64,000 nt of DNA from Cytidiella melzeri (lineage: Eukaryota; Basidiomycota; Agaricomycetes; Polyporales; Irpicaceae), in the NCBI GenBank assembly GCA_022592445.1, contig JABYQR010000024.1:1-64000 (forward strand), in the 5' to 3' direction. Below the pieces are notes generated by a model. It worked only from the letters and a program-made list of their open reading frames with translations, was not told where the DNA came from and did not search any database. A program made the translations under genes and the position numbers. This document shows positions 23,101-33,144 of this stretch, piece after piece (position 1 is the stretch's first letter; the number at the start of each line of letters is the position of its first letter).

Positions 23101-24897
23101 TGTCGAAAAACTTACTACTGAAAAACAACTTGAACTTGAGGACAACCCTCACATAGAACCAATGGAAATCGACGAGCCTGACCCTACTGGTCCAAGGCGT
23201 TCCAACAGAACTCCTCAACTATCGCGTAAAGCTCGTGGACTAAACTACGACGAAGTAGACACTAACATTGCTTTCTACTTAACTGAGTTTAACGCTTACT
23301 ATGCTGAGGACGTCGGTGACCCTGTCACTTTCAAAGATGTACTTAATCACCCTCTCAAAGACGATTGGTTTAAGTCTATGAAACTTGAGGTTGATACACT
23401 CGAACAACTCGGCACTTGGGAATACTGTATCCCGCCGCCAAATGCCAACATTACTGGTTCTCGCTTCGTCTACAAGACTAAGTACGAACATGGCAAAGTT
23501 ACTAAACTCAAGTCAAGACTTGTTGCGCAAGGATACTCTCAGCGCGATGGTATTGATTACTATGCAAACGACTTGTTCGCTCCAGTCGCGCGCATGAGTT
23601 CTATGCGACTCATACTCACACTTGCAGCTTCACTACACTTCGAGATTAACCAACTCGACGTTAAGTCTGCTTACTTATACGGTAAAATTAACGATGATGA
23701 AGATCTTTATCTTCGTCCGCCGCCTGGCGACTTACTGCCCAACTTGCCTAAGGGCTGGGTACTTAAATTACGCAAAACTATCTATGGCCTTAAACAAGCC
23801 GGACGTCGCTGGTACAAGTACTATGCGATATACTTTTCCAACTTGGACTTAAGCGTTCAGACTATGATAACGCTGTCTTCTACCTTTATAGGGGAGAAAA
23901 ACTAATACTTATACTCGCTGTTCATGTCGACGATATTACTCTCTGTACTATCACTTCTGTCGTCGCTGAACAATTTGAGATAGCACTTAGACAACATGTC
24001 GAGGTAACAAACGGTGGCACTATCCACTGGATGCTTGGCATGGAAATCGATTACGACAAAGCCTCTGGTGTTATCAAGCTTCGTCAACGCGATTATATCC
24101 AAACTATACTTAAACGAAACAACTTTGACCACGATCATACACGCCGTACGCCTATGATACACGAGCACAACTTAGCCCCCCGTGACTCGAAAGAACCTCG
24201 TCAGGACGCTGACGCTATTAAACAATACATGTCTTTAGTCGGTGGTTTACGATACGTTGCTGACTGTACTCGACCAGACGTTGCATACTGCACTGGTCAA
24301 CTTGCACGATACTTAGCTGACCCTTCTAAGGAACACTTCGCTGCAGCTAAACAGTGTTACCTATACTTGAAGGGAACGTGCGATTACTGGCTTGTCCTAG
24401 GAAACCAAGCAACTACTACTAATACTTCACTTGTCGGATACGCTGATTCTGACGGTATGACTACATACGGCAATAAACCAATAATGGGCTACACCTTCAC
24501 ATATAATGACTCGCTTATCTCTTGGTCAAGTAAGCGTGGTTCACTTGTAACACTATCGGTCACCGAAGCCGAATTATATGCCTTAGCGCATGCGTCAACT
24601 GAAGCTATATATCTAAAAGCACTCATTGACGAACTACTTAACTCTACTATGGACCCTGTCAAAATGTATACTGACAGTGCATCAACTATTGCCATTGTTA
24701 GCTCACCTGACGAGCAACATTCGCAACAAACTAAACACTTCGAGATTCGTAAGAATTTCATCAGCGATCGTGTACTCAAGAAGTATATAACTATTCATCA
24801 CATATCTTCTAACGATCAACGTGCTGATACACTTACTAAAGCACTACCTCTCGAAAAACTCAAGCACTTCAATGAACTACTTCATATTCGTGCTTGA
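20154..24897 (+). pseudogene. CopA gag-pol polyprotein with two single-base frameshifts
   Basis: The first 1000 codons (20154-23156) hold gag with a C-x2-C-x4-H-x4-C knuckle (CYNCNETGHTTPTC), protease (HILDTGATIHC), and an integrase. The integrase shows an HHCC zinc motif (LHKKLGHLS...CEDC), catalytic Asp in FHIDIFGPLP, Asp in QADNDGVFTS and Glu in PQQNGVAERVHQ. Near 23057 one T appears lost from a TTT run, and the frame moves to 23162-23905 (reverse transcriptase fingers and palm). A second one-base loss near 23850 moves it again, to HVDDITL (active-site Asp pair), GYADSDGMTT and ISWSSKRGSLVTLSVTEAEL (RNase H), ending at 24895-24897. Domain order protease-integrase-RT is diagnostic for Copia. 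Otherwise every catalytic residue is retained. Confidence 0.92.
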
Positions 24898-24904
24898 AGG
24901 GGAG

Positions 24905-25075
24905 TGTTCGACTATATTAAATTAGACGCTCAACGTACGGGCGCTGTAGTTACCGTATATAAGACTAAAACTGATCAATGCAACGACACGCACATTTGAT
25001 CCCCAACTCCCACTGTGTGATCCCTCTCAGACTCGCTCTCTCAACGCTCTCCACTACTTTCATAGCCTTCTAACA
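24905..25075 (+). repeat. 3' LTR of CopA
   Basis: 171 bp. It matches the 5' LTR except for CGCACA in place of CGCACT near position 100. It is followed by the second copy of the target duplication GCAAC. Confidence 0.93.
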
Positions 25076-26008
25076 GCAACCATTGAGTAAGCTGCCGGCG
25101 GAGTCGCCAAATTAGACTGAGCGGCGGGTTTGTCCTGTTCCTCACATTCGGGTCTGATGTGACCCTCCTTGCCACACTTGTGACAAGTGACTCCAGTGCG
25201 AAAACGCCGTTTCTTCGGCACAACGCGAGTGGCTGCAAAAGCCTGGACAGTGCCGCGGGACTTGCGCCGAGATTCCTCCTGCACGATACGACCAATAAGG
25301 CTGGCAGAGGTGAGATCGCCATCAGCGGCGGTGACGGAAACGAATGCGTCCCAAGATTCCGGTAACGCCGAAAGAATGCACATCGCGAGATCGTTATCGC
25401 CCAATGCGGTAGCGGTTCCCCGAACCATATTATATTCAATCCAGAGACGCTTAATGTCTCGGATCTTCACCGTGAGATCCTCTGTCTCGTCGATGCGGTA
25501 ACCAAAAAGTTTGCGTCGGATAACGACGCGGGCAACACTGCCCTGAGTGGCAAAAACGTTGGCCAAAGCATCAAAAGCCTCTTTCGAAGTTTTGGCGGCC
25601 ATCACATGCATCATCATATCGTTGTTGATGCGGAGACGGATCGTGGTAAGCGCCTTCTGATCTTTGGCTTCCCATTCGCTAGTGTCTCCTCGCCTCGGCT
25701 TCTCCACAGTTCCGCTGACATGACCCCATAGATCCAATTCTCGGAGGATGTCGCTAAGCTGGATTCGCCACGTGAGATAATTCTCCGGTCCGGCGAGAGG
25801 GGTGATCCGGTACGCAGATGATGTCGAAGTAGGGACAGGGGTGGCAACTTCTTCAGCCATAATGAATAAGATCTAATGTCGATAGATGGCCCGAGAGCGT
25901 ATTGCTGACGTAATGTCGCCCGAAAAAGAGATGGTTTGGCCTAAGGGCGCAATGCCGAGCTAATGTCGCCGCGAGATGAAAATCGAGAGGGTGTGCGCCT
26001 AGAGCGCG

Positions 26009-26020
26009 GGGCTCATAACC
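26009..26020 (-). other. CopB primer-binding site (initiator tRNA-Met half-molecule)
   Basis: On the minus strand GGTTATGAGCCC directly follows the 5' LTR of CopB. It is the same 12 bases as in CopA, although their LTRs and gag proteins are unrelated by eye. Confidence 0.75.
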
Positions 26021-26247
26021 TGTTGTTTTTGCAGGGTTTTGATGCGCGCACGGGAGGGGGCTCGAAATGAAGGAACACAATGTTATAGAGTAGGTACAGA
26101 AATACAAGGGTTTTATATTATTTTAGTAAAGCGGATAGGACAAGAAAGGGAATGTCAAGACAGGTAATCCGCGCAGAATGACGAAGGCGGGCGGCGGGAT
26201 CAAGCGGATACAAACAGAAATCACACGGAAAACCTAAAATAACAACA
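26021..26247 (-). repeat. 5' LTR of gag-only Copia element CopB
   Basis: 227 bp with TGTTGTT...AACAACA ends, followed outwards by the AAAAG target duplication at 26248-26252. Confidence 0.9.
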
Positions 26248-26323
26248 AAAAGTAGCTAGAAATTATACGAGTATGTACAGAAAAGTAGTGAGTTTATATA
26301 CAAATAAAAACTGCTGAATGTAA

Positions 26324-28776
26324 TCAGCTTTGTGCAAAGGAGTGACTCGGAGTGTACATGTACGGATGAAAGCAACCGTGTGCTATTGTGTGAGGCTGGC
26401 CACGGGAATTGCTCGAGGTCAGAGAGAGTGGAGAGTGCTGCACAGCAGGCAAGCTGCTGCGGGAGAGAGTCGGAGTGGATGGGCAGATGGCCTGTGGCGA
26501 ATCAAAAGGAGACTGGAGAGGGAATGAAAGAGAGCTGTGTGGTTGCAACACAGCCGGTGGTGCAACGATGTTCTCAGCATATGCGCCCTCAAGCCGACGA
26601 GGGGAAATTCCTGCAAAGCGTGCTTCTTGTCTCTGCTCGGGGTGGGTGCTGAAGTGAGTGTGGATTCGCAATCGAAGGGTCTTCACAGTGTCTGACTTGG
26701 CATCGACTGTCATTCCGAGAATGATGGCGATGTCCTCAAGATCGCTTTGCAAGCACCTAGTCAGTGGCTTCGTGAAGCGAAGCGCAGGTCCCAATCCCGC
26801 CAAATGTGCACGACGTCGTTGCATGTCAGCGAGCTTGTCTGCCTGTGCTTTCTGCTTGGCAGCCAATCTTGCTGCTCGCTCGTTGTTGTCGGCCGCCTGC
26901 TTATCCCATAGAATCTGAGCCTCGTCGCCTGTCAGGTGAGCTACGTGCGATCTCAGCGTGCGACACTGCTTCTTTGTATCGGCTGTGTTGAGCTGCACCT
27001 TCAAGATCTTGTTCTCCTCACGGGCGAAGTGGCAGTGCGTCACGGCGAGCTCCTCCCGCTCCTGGGCCTTGGCCACTGCTCCAAGTGCACGCTGCATGTT
27101 CTCGTGTGCAATCTCAACAAGGCGCACCTTTGACAGAGTTGGATCCAGTGGGACAAGGCTGATCTTGAGTTGTGCCAGCAAGTCGGAGCATTGGAAAGAG
27201 TACATGGAGGTGGATGCGAGAGTAGGGGAAGGCAATGAAGAGGATTGGGATGATGAAGGGAGCGCCGTCTCAGAGGAGCAAAGAAAGCGCCCGGGTGATG
27301 ATACAGAACTTAACAACAAATGCGGATGACATGCATCTCATTCACGTTCCTGCTCGTTGTCACTCCGTTCCAGCTCTGCTTCGACCTCCAAAATGGTATG
27401 TTCATCTTCATCACATGCAGAGCAGCACTCCAAGTCTGATGAGTTCTCCTCAGGTTTGTCGTGGTGGTCTTCAGACAACGTGGGAAAAAACTCTGGCATC
27501 TGAGAACGTGTAGATGTGGGATTGCTAGGAGTCGTTGGCTGTAAAGATGGTAGAATTGGAGGGGGCAAGGCCAGTCTTCTTCCATGCAGCTGCAATGACC
27601 TCCGGAGACATGCACTTTTTGCGCACTGCCAGGTATTCCCAAACAAAGTCCCCGCGAGGTATATTCTTGCATGTTTGCTCGATGACTTTCTCGCAGCCGT
27701 TCTAGCCACTTCCCTGCCAGAAGCCCAAAACACCCAACATCAGGAGGCTGCATTTTGTGGGTTGTGTGAGGGGGAAGACAGAAGATATGAACGTTGTGTG
27801 CACGGCCAAGCTCAACCATTTCACGAGCACAATGCGAGCCATGACCATCGACGACAAGAAGAATGGGCTTGTTTGTGTTTCCTGCACGCGCTCGAGCCTG
27901 TGGGCTGAAGCTCCTCACGAACCACTTGAGGCATTGATTGTCGTCCGTCCACCCATTCTCAGTGAGCCCAACGCTTTTGGTAGAAATTGGTGAGTACTTC
28001 AAGCCTTGGATAACCCGCTGTGATACTCACCAAACATGAGGACGATCTGAAACGGCCTCAAACCAGCCCATGTCAAACACGCTGCCGCTGAAGACAAATG
28101 AAGGATCTAGCACTGTACCGTCTGCAGACACGCACTCAATAACGGTTACAAGCTCCAAATTTGCGCTGCGCTTCTTGTATCGTGCACGGTCCTCGCGCGA
28201 GAAGAAGTATTTGATCCCGCTCAACTTGCGACCACCACCAATTTGTGCGCCTTTTTTGTCCATATTGTACATGTTGCCAGCCTTGAAGGGCCCGTATTGA
28301 TGTATCATGGCCAGAAACACCTTGAAGTGCCTCTCAATTGAGGTTGGATTGAAGCATCGTGCACGCTTTGTGTCCAACGGCGAAGGCTTGGCGTAGACAA
28401 GACTTAGGTGCCGTTTTTTGAATTTCTTCACCCACTCCAAGGACGGCAGCTTGCCCGACAGCCTCTCTACCTTGATCCTGATCCTCTCCCAATTCACAGG
28501 TGTATCCTGCGCTGCCCAAAAATGCAGCCATGACACAAATGCAAGCTCTTGGGCACCCGTCAAGATCCTTTCGTTTGCGTGCACCTCCCTTGCTGGACAA
28601 TTGAGGTTTTTGTAGTGACGTCGAAGCTTGTCGTAAGGAACATCAAATTGAGTGGCCGCAGAGGTTATATGAACATTTGTATGTCTGCGTAGGTATTGGC
28701 AAGCTTCGAGGATACGGGCCTCCTTTTCCTGTTCTTGACGGACTTTGTCAATGCAATATGCCTTTGCCCTTGGCAT
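26324..28776 (-). pseudogene. pogo/Fot-type transposase (CENP-B HTH, DDE, coiled coil, SAP-like tail), frameshifted
   Basis: The likely start is MPRAKAYCIDKVRQEQEK at 28776. A psq-type helix-turn-helix and a CENP-B-type HTH (GKLPSLEWVKKFKKRH) precede the DDE domain: NMDKKG (first Asp), LLVVDGHGSH (second), MQPPDVGCFG (third), the DDxD pattern of pogo transposases. A 57-bp GT-AG intron spans 27974-28030. Near 27655 the frame shifts (RGDFVWEYLAVRKKC is read in another frame). The downstream open frame 26324-27319 gives a coiled coil rich in Ala/Lys/Gln and a SAP-like segment (SDLEDIAIILGMTV...TLRLRIHTHF), which I take to be the transposase C-terminus although the frames are not continuous. Confidence 0.75.
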
Positions 28777-28897
28777 TGTTGCATCGAAATGTCCAGGGGA
28801 GTGGCCGCGTACAACGGAGAGCATGTCTCTCAGCAAGTCACAACACCGTGTTAGCTACATGTATATAAATACAATTTTTGCGCTATTGTATCTCCAC

Positions 28898-29629
28898 TGT
28901 CGCGGAGCGACTGCTGATAGACTGATAAACCCTAAACAAGGGTGAAGTAGATGTGAGGGGAAAGTGGAAGGGGATCTCCAACGACAACAGCAAGGTCAAA
29001 GTCGATGATAAGCAGGCAAGCAGGCACAGAGGCCGGATACTAGCAGTGCAAATGACAGAGTTAATATGGTATGATACTAAGTTACATGCAGTAACTCACC
29101 TAGCAGTGCAAATGACAGAGAGGTCAATATGCAGAGCTAGGAAGGGTAAGGTCTACTATATATACTGTGGCTGGGTGGTCTGTGCACAAGTTCCCACACT
29201 AGAGACTGGAGTAACTGTGGGGCTGGAGTAACAATATAGCAATAATGGACCAGGGTACAAACAATAGAACAATAGAACAAGAACAGTAGAACCATGGAAA
29301 CTGGGGGAATCCATAACAATAAATGGAAGACAATAGACAGAAAACAACAGGACAATAGGAACTGGGGGAATGCCTGGAGAATCCCAACAATGAAAAATGA
29401 ACAATAGAACAGTAGCCCAGGTTGATCTGGAACCGCTCCAGGTTGAGTCTAAGGTTTGGGTCTGGACTATTGATTAATGGATTAATAAGGCAGGATGTCA
29501 CATGACCCAGGTTAGGGTTAGGTCCAGTAATAATCCTAGCTAGAAAATAAGCACTCTAGATAGGCGCCTGTTACTGTAAACTTGTGACTGTGATGGATAA
29601 ATCTGGTCTCTGTTGGACTATCCATGTCA
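28898..29629 (-). mobile_element. LTR of GypA family, reverse orientation, without target duplication
   Basis: The sequence is the reverse complement of the GypA LTR from TGTCGCGG to CATGTCA. The flanking pentamers differ (TCCAC before, AGGTA after). A normal insertion would leave identical pentamers, so this LTR probably marks a deletion or exchange between two GypA copies at different sites. It lies at the broken right end of the pogo element. Confidence 0.88.
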
Positions 29630-29882
29630 AGGTATGCTCTTTGTGTTGTACCTGCATCATTGCCTCACTTGATTGCCTACTTCACTGTACCAGCTCCTTC
29701 AATGACATTTATGGTCCACTCATGTCCAGCACTGAGTTTTGCACTATGGATCCACTGCTGAGTACAGGGCCATGCTGTTCTAGTACTCATACACAGGCTA
29801 CAGAACTTCTCAATGCTACCAATAACTGAGCTAATACTGCAGCAGATCTGAATAGTACTAAATAGTATTCATGCTATATCCT

Positions 29883-30271
29883 CTATATTTCCCCAAAGAA
29901 CTCTTTAACCTCTGGCTGTAATGCTAACCATTGTTGTAGTTCTATACTTGAACCTTCAGGCATGTTGTCTCTGTAGTGTTTGTCTGTTATGAGTTTTAAA
30001 TGAACCCATTCCCGCCAAGGTTTATACGCTTCTTCCTGGTCAAGACCTGGTGGGCCAGTTGGCAGAGGTAGCTTTTCCATTCGTTTGGTGATTTGATGCA
30101 GATTGGGAAAGTTGCCTGTGCCTGTGCTTAATCTTCCTACACTGGAGTGATTGCTGAAGGAAGTTGAAATGTGAGATCCTGTACTGCTGTACGGGATGGC
30201 AGACACAGTCACTGTATGGATTGCACCAGTGACAATAGCGGCAAATATAACAAGAGAGGTTGGAACCGCAT
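29883..30271 (-). pseudogene. Decayed paralogue of the small secreted protein (SSP2)
   Basis: An ATG at 30271 aligns with the SSP1 start, but one base is missing just after it. The signal-peptide reading (TSLVIFAAIVTGAIHTV) continues in the shifted frame, so the start is broken; an internal ATG at 30212 lacks the signal peptide. The body shares spaced matches with SSP1 (FSNH versus FSNN, TGNF versus TGDF, and the same TKR dibasic site). It ends in an acidic Trp/Gln-rich tail at 29883. The promoter and leader intron are conserved. It may be a recent pseudogene or a read with a single-base error. Confidence 0.6.
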
Positions 30272-30336
30272 GATGATGAGTATAGGATGTCAGAGGATGA
30301 CTTGAAAAGGTGTTAAATAGCCAATGAGACAGTTAG

Positions 30337-30395
30337 CTGTAAAAACAACCATGTCAGTAAAGTGACCTATGGAGACAAAAATAATGGTGACTTAC
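30337..30395 (-). other. 59-bp leader intron of SSP2
   Basis: GTAAGT at the right and TTACAG at the left bound an intron of exactly the SSP1 length. The upstream exon edge is CCAGCGCTGGTCG. Confidence 0.6.
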
Positions 30396-31012
30396 CGACC
30401 AGCGCTGGAATTTAAAGTGATGAAATGATCTGGGGCAGTGAATGTGTGCTGAAGTGCAGAACTGGCAGCAAGGGGCTTTATACTGTATCTTGTGGCTCCT
30501 ATACTCAGGCTGTGGGACATATTTGTGGCAGAGGCTATGCTCTGGGTTGGCTACAGTTGCCTAGGTGAAGCATCTCACTGATTGCCCTGATCTTCAACAT
30601 TGAGTGACTTCCCGTCAGGATTTAGGTCGCTTGCAACCTAAACGTCTGAGTTTAAAACTGTGTGGCCATCTTGATTTTGCTCTTTGCCGTGCATCAGGCG
30701 CCAGAGGCTCAGGCAACCCACTCGTTTTTCTGATGTCGTTGAGCACGACACTACCAGATCATCGTACGCGCTGGCGCCTACTAACACTCAGACAATATTT
30801 TGGTTCTCTTTTGACAGATATACACCTGAAATTCACAAGAATATTTTGGAACATTCTGAGTAGTGAAATATATCCTTTTGTCTTCTCAAAAGTGCACAAT
30901 GAGCAGCCATGACACAAGGGGGCTGGAAAGACAGAGGAGAAGAGCCAAGCGCCCGTGTTCGCGAAATATGATGGCCGACGTACGAAGCATATGAATATTG
31001 TGATGCGGGATG

Positions 31013-31240
31013 TGTTGTTTTTGCAGGGTTTTGATGCGCGCATGGGAGGGGGGCTCGAAATAAAGGGAACACAATGTTATTAGATAGCTACAGAAATACA
31101 GGGTTTTTATATTATTTTAGTAAAGCGGATAGGACAAAAAGGGATGTCTGAAAGAGTAATCCGCGCGGAATGACAAACGGCGGGCAGCGGGAACAAACGG
31201 ATACAAATGAAAATCAGGCGGAAAACTCAAAATAACAACA
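31013..31240. mobile_element. Solo LTR of the gag-only Copia family CopB
   Basis: 228 bp similar to the CopB LTRs, with TGTTGTT and AACAACA ends, flanked by GGATG (31008-31012, 31241-31245). It sits inside the MITE, so the MITE is older. Confidence 0.9.
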
Positions 31241-31310
31241 GGATGCCTTACAAGGCAAGAGCACAGGCGCTAGTTGACGCCACACAGTTTAGGACTGCAG
31301 AAGATGTTTA

Positions 31311-31334
31311 GGTAGGGGGGGTACCCCCCCTACC
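31311..31334. repeat. Perfect 24-bp palindrome
   Basis: GGTAGGGGGGGT is followed immediately by its exact reverse complement, with no spacer. It lies in the interior of the MITE. Confidence 0.85.
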
Positions 31335-31486
31335 CAAACTTCAAGGTTTAGGTTGTGTCCAATGTCTCACCAACATGTTTCGGGTGCTATCGGACTTTGA
31401 AAATGTCACACTCTGATCTGAGATTTCATGTCTCACATGCAAAAGTCGACCTAAACATCGACCTAAAGGCTTACGGGAAGTCACTC

Positions 31487-32578
31487 ATTGTTTCCATAAC
31501 ATAGAAGTTGTGTCAGAGAACAGCCTCCACCCCCTACAAGTAGGGTTGTATCACACGATGTGTCCTTGGCGCAGCTACCGAGTGCACAGCTCCTTCCTCT
31601 GTTTGACCTTGGTTTAATTTCAATGTGACAGTAAGATCTAGCAGGTGCAAGAGGCTCTGTGGTGGTATCTACCAGCAACAATCAGAACCACATGTGATAC
31701 AAGTCTCCATGAACAAAAATGCACATACAGTTCTTAAGGGTGGTTCATGATTTGGTATACATGGGCACATCACCAAAGTAGAAGATCAGAAATGGTCAGC
31801 ATGACAAGCGATACAATCTCGCAAATAGGGACAATCTGTTTTCTAGAGGGCATAAACAGTGTCCGAACCCACAGACTGGGTCAATCAGTTGTCAAACAAG
31901 CCGTAACAGGTGTTGCAGGTTGTTCTGGTAAATACTCTAACAGGAGGTAAGTGATCAGTAAACCACTTAATGTCAATGAGATGTTCAGCCACGACAATTC
32001 ACAGTCACACAGGAGTATCCATACCTTGATTCACATCTGCTTGCCACAAAGAAAACCACCAAACGCCTCCCCGTACTGCCCCGTGCCCCGTTCCTCGGAA
32101 CCAAATGCTCGTCACAAGAACTGTCACCCATGCATTTTCTGAGCCGAAGGTGGTTGTTCCTGCACATGCAGCAGTGGGTCTCTAACGTAATTTGGGTGGG
32201 GAGAAGTGGGAGATCCCATCACGTACTCAAGTTTTCTAGTTCACTATGCTCACAGCACACCCGCAGACTATCTCCAGCTCGACTGACTGTTCTCTCCTGA
32301 CTTTCTAACAGATTTAGCGAGTTTCAGCTATTTTCTCTCCGTGTTTTACAAGCGTGACAAGGTTCTCAAAACACGCGATTAACGTATCATGAAGCGGTTT
32401 TGGATGTATGATGAGACACAAGACAGGGGGTGTGTCGCGAGGATGTGGCAGCGAGCTTGAGTCAATCCACGCCTAGTTTCATTCCTAGAGTAACTTCAGA
32501 CAGCAAGCAGGGAGAATTGAGGTCTCCCCCGACTGAGCACTATGGATCGGGACCTGTCTGCCGGAGAGAGTGACTATA
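31487..32578. other. Intergenic region without recognised genes
   Basis: About 1.1 kb between the MITE and the Harbinger element. Only short ORFs without family resemblance occur. Confidence 0.5.
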
Positions 32579-33144
32579 AGGCGTGGTCAATTCTTAGGTG
32601 GTTCGTCAGGTCGCTGGTTCATCGAGTTTGTCGCCACCATTGGTGGCGTTTCCTGGGGCATGCTGGGCATGCCGAGAATCAGCAGAGATCTCGGATGTGC
32701 GCCCTCTCCGCTGGCCATCCCGCCGTTATGCCAAAAGTGTATTGGCTGTCGGGAATGTCATCAGTATACTACAGCACAAATATTAAGTAGTGTACTGTAC
32801 TTAAATCTATAAAATACATTGTAGTCGGATTATGCACACTTGCGCGCACCTCCCGCTCTAGACGCCTAGGATTTCCCACGAGAGCCGATGCAGACGCAAC
32901 TTGCACGGTTTTTTCGTTCTATCTATTCACACTATTCTCTACGACTTACTCAAGAGAGTTGGACTGGGATGTCCAGCTATGGCTGGGGTGCAGTGGGGTA
33001 AGTCTTTGCCACTTGTCAGTTTCTACTTTTTTGCTGATTTATTCCCGGCCTTGGGAGCAGAATCCCAAATATACCTGCAGGAGGGCTGTTGGAATACCTT
33101 CAGGATAACTCAGTGGGCACGGGTTTGAATGCATCTGAGGTAAA

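Larger units (their letters stand above)
19888..25075 (+). mobile_element. Full-length Ty1/Copia retrotransposon (CopA), 5188 bp
   Basis: Identical-length LTRs of 171 bp (19888-20058, 24905-25075) differ by one base that I can see and start TGTTCGAC, ending TTCTAACA. The element is flanked by a perfect GCAAC duplication (19883-19887, 25076-25080) and sits inside the gag ORF of the CopB element. A primer-binding site abuts the 5' LTR and a purine tract GAAGGGGAG precedes the 3' LTR. The almost identical LTRs indicate a recent insertion, yet the gag-pol frame has two single-base losses, so this copy cannot make a full polyprotein. Confidence 0.95.
19819..25860 (-). pseudogene. Gag of the gag-only Copia element CopB, split by CopA
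   Basis: From ATG 25860 the minus strand reads 260 codons to 25081, is cut by CopA, and resumes at 19887 for 22 codons to a TAG at 19819-19821. Skipping CopA and one copy of GCAAC keeps frame, giving 282 residues. The N-terminal part (YRITPLAGPENYLTWRIQL, then FDALANVFATQGSVARVVIR) is a Copia gag of the UBN2 type, and CHKCGKEGHIRPEC is a C-x2-C-x4-H-x4-C knuckle. There is no other lesion: before CopA arrived this gag was intact. It would bind and package element RNA. Its sequence differs clearly from CopA gag, so the two are separate families. Confidence 0.88.
19550..26247 (-). mobile_element. Gag-only Copia element (CopB), 1505 bp, split by the full-length element CopA
   Basis: Two 227-bp LTRs (19550-19776 and 26021-26247) begin TGTTGTT and end AACAACA, and the pair is bounded by a perfect AAAAG duplication (19545-19549, 26248-26252). 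On the minus strand the order is 5' LTR, primer-binding site (26009-26020), one gag ORF, a purine run (GAGGGGGAG) and 3' LTR. No protease, integrase or reverse transcriptase is encoded. Without the CopA insertion the element is 1505 bp. It is therefore a non-autonomous, gag-carrying retroelement that would depend on another element's pol. A solo LTR of the same family is at 31013-31240. Confidence 0.9.
19070..28897 (-). mobile_element. pogo/Fot-like DNA transposon, right end lost, containing nested Copia elements
   Basis: The left end at 19070 is preceded by TA and begins CAGTCGAACCCCTCTTACAG, matching the style of pogo/Fot terminal repeats, which duplicate TA. The transposase gene (26324-28776) reads leftward from the other side. 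Removing the Copia nest (19550-26247 plus one AAAAG) joins about 480 bp of 3' flank to the transposase end, giving an element of roughly 3.1 kb. A matching right terminal repeat is absent: the sequence runs into a Gypsy LTR at 28898, which itself lacks a target duplication. The right end was probably deleted. Confidence 0.6.
30602..31486. mobile_element. MITE with 28-bp imperfect inverted ends and 3-bp target duplication
   Basis: The left end GAGTGACTTCCCGT, then AGG..TTTAGGTCG, is repeated inverted at the right end. The pair is flanked by ATT on both sides (30599-30601, 31487-31489). Without the solo LTR inside (31013-31240 plus duplication) it is about 650 bp and encodes nothing I recognise. 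A 3-bp duplication suits a PIF/Harbinger-type transposase, but the ends differ from those of the Harbinger element at 32579, so the source is unknown. Confidence 0.75.

Noticed and set aside
20154..23156. Large host gene suggested by the 1000-codon open frame
   Set aside because: The domains (knuckle, DTGA protease, HHCC integrase) and flanking LTRs show it is Copia gag-pol.
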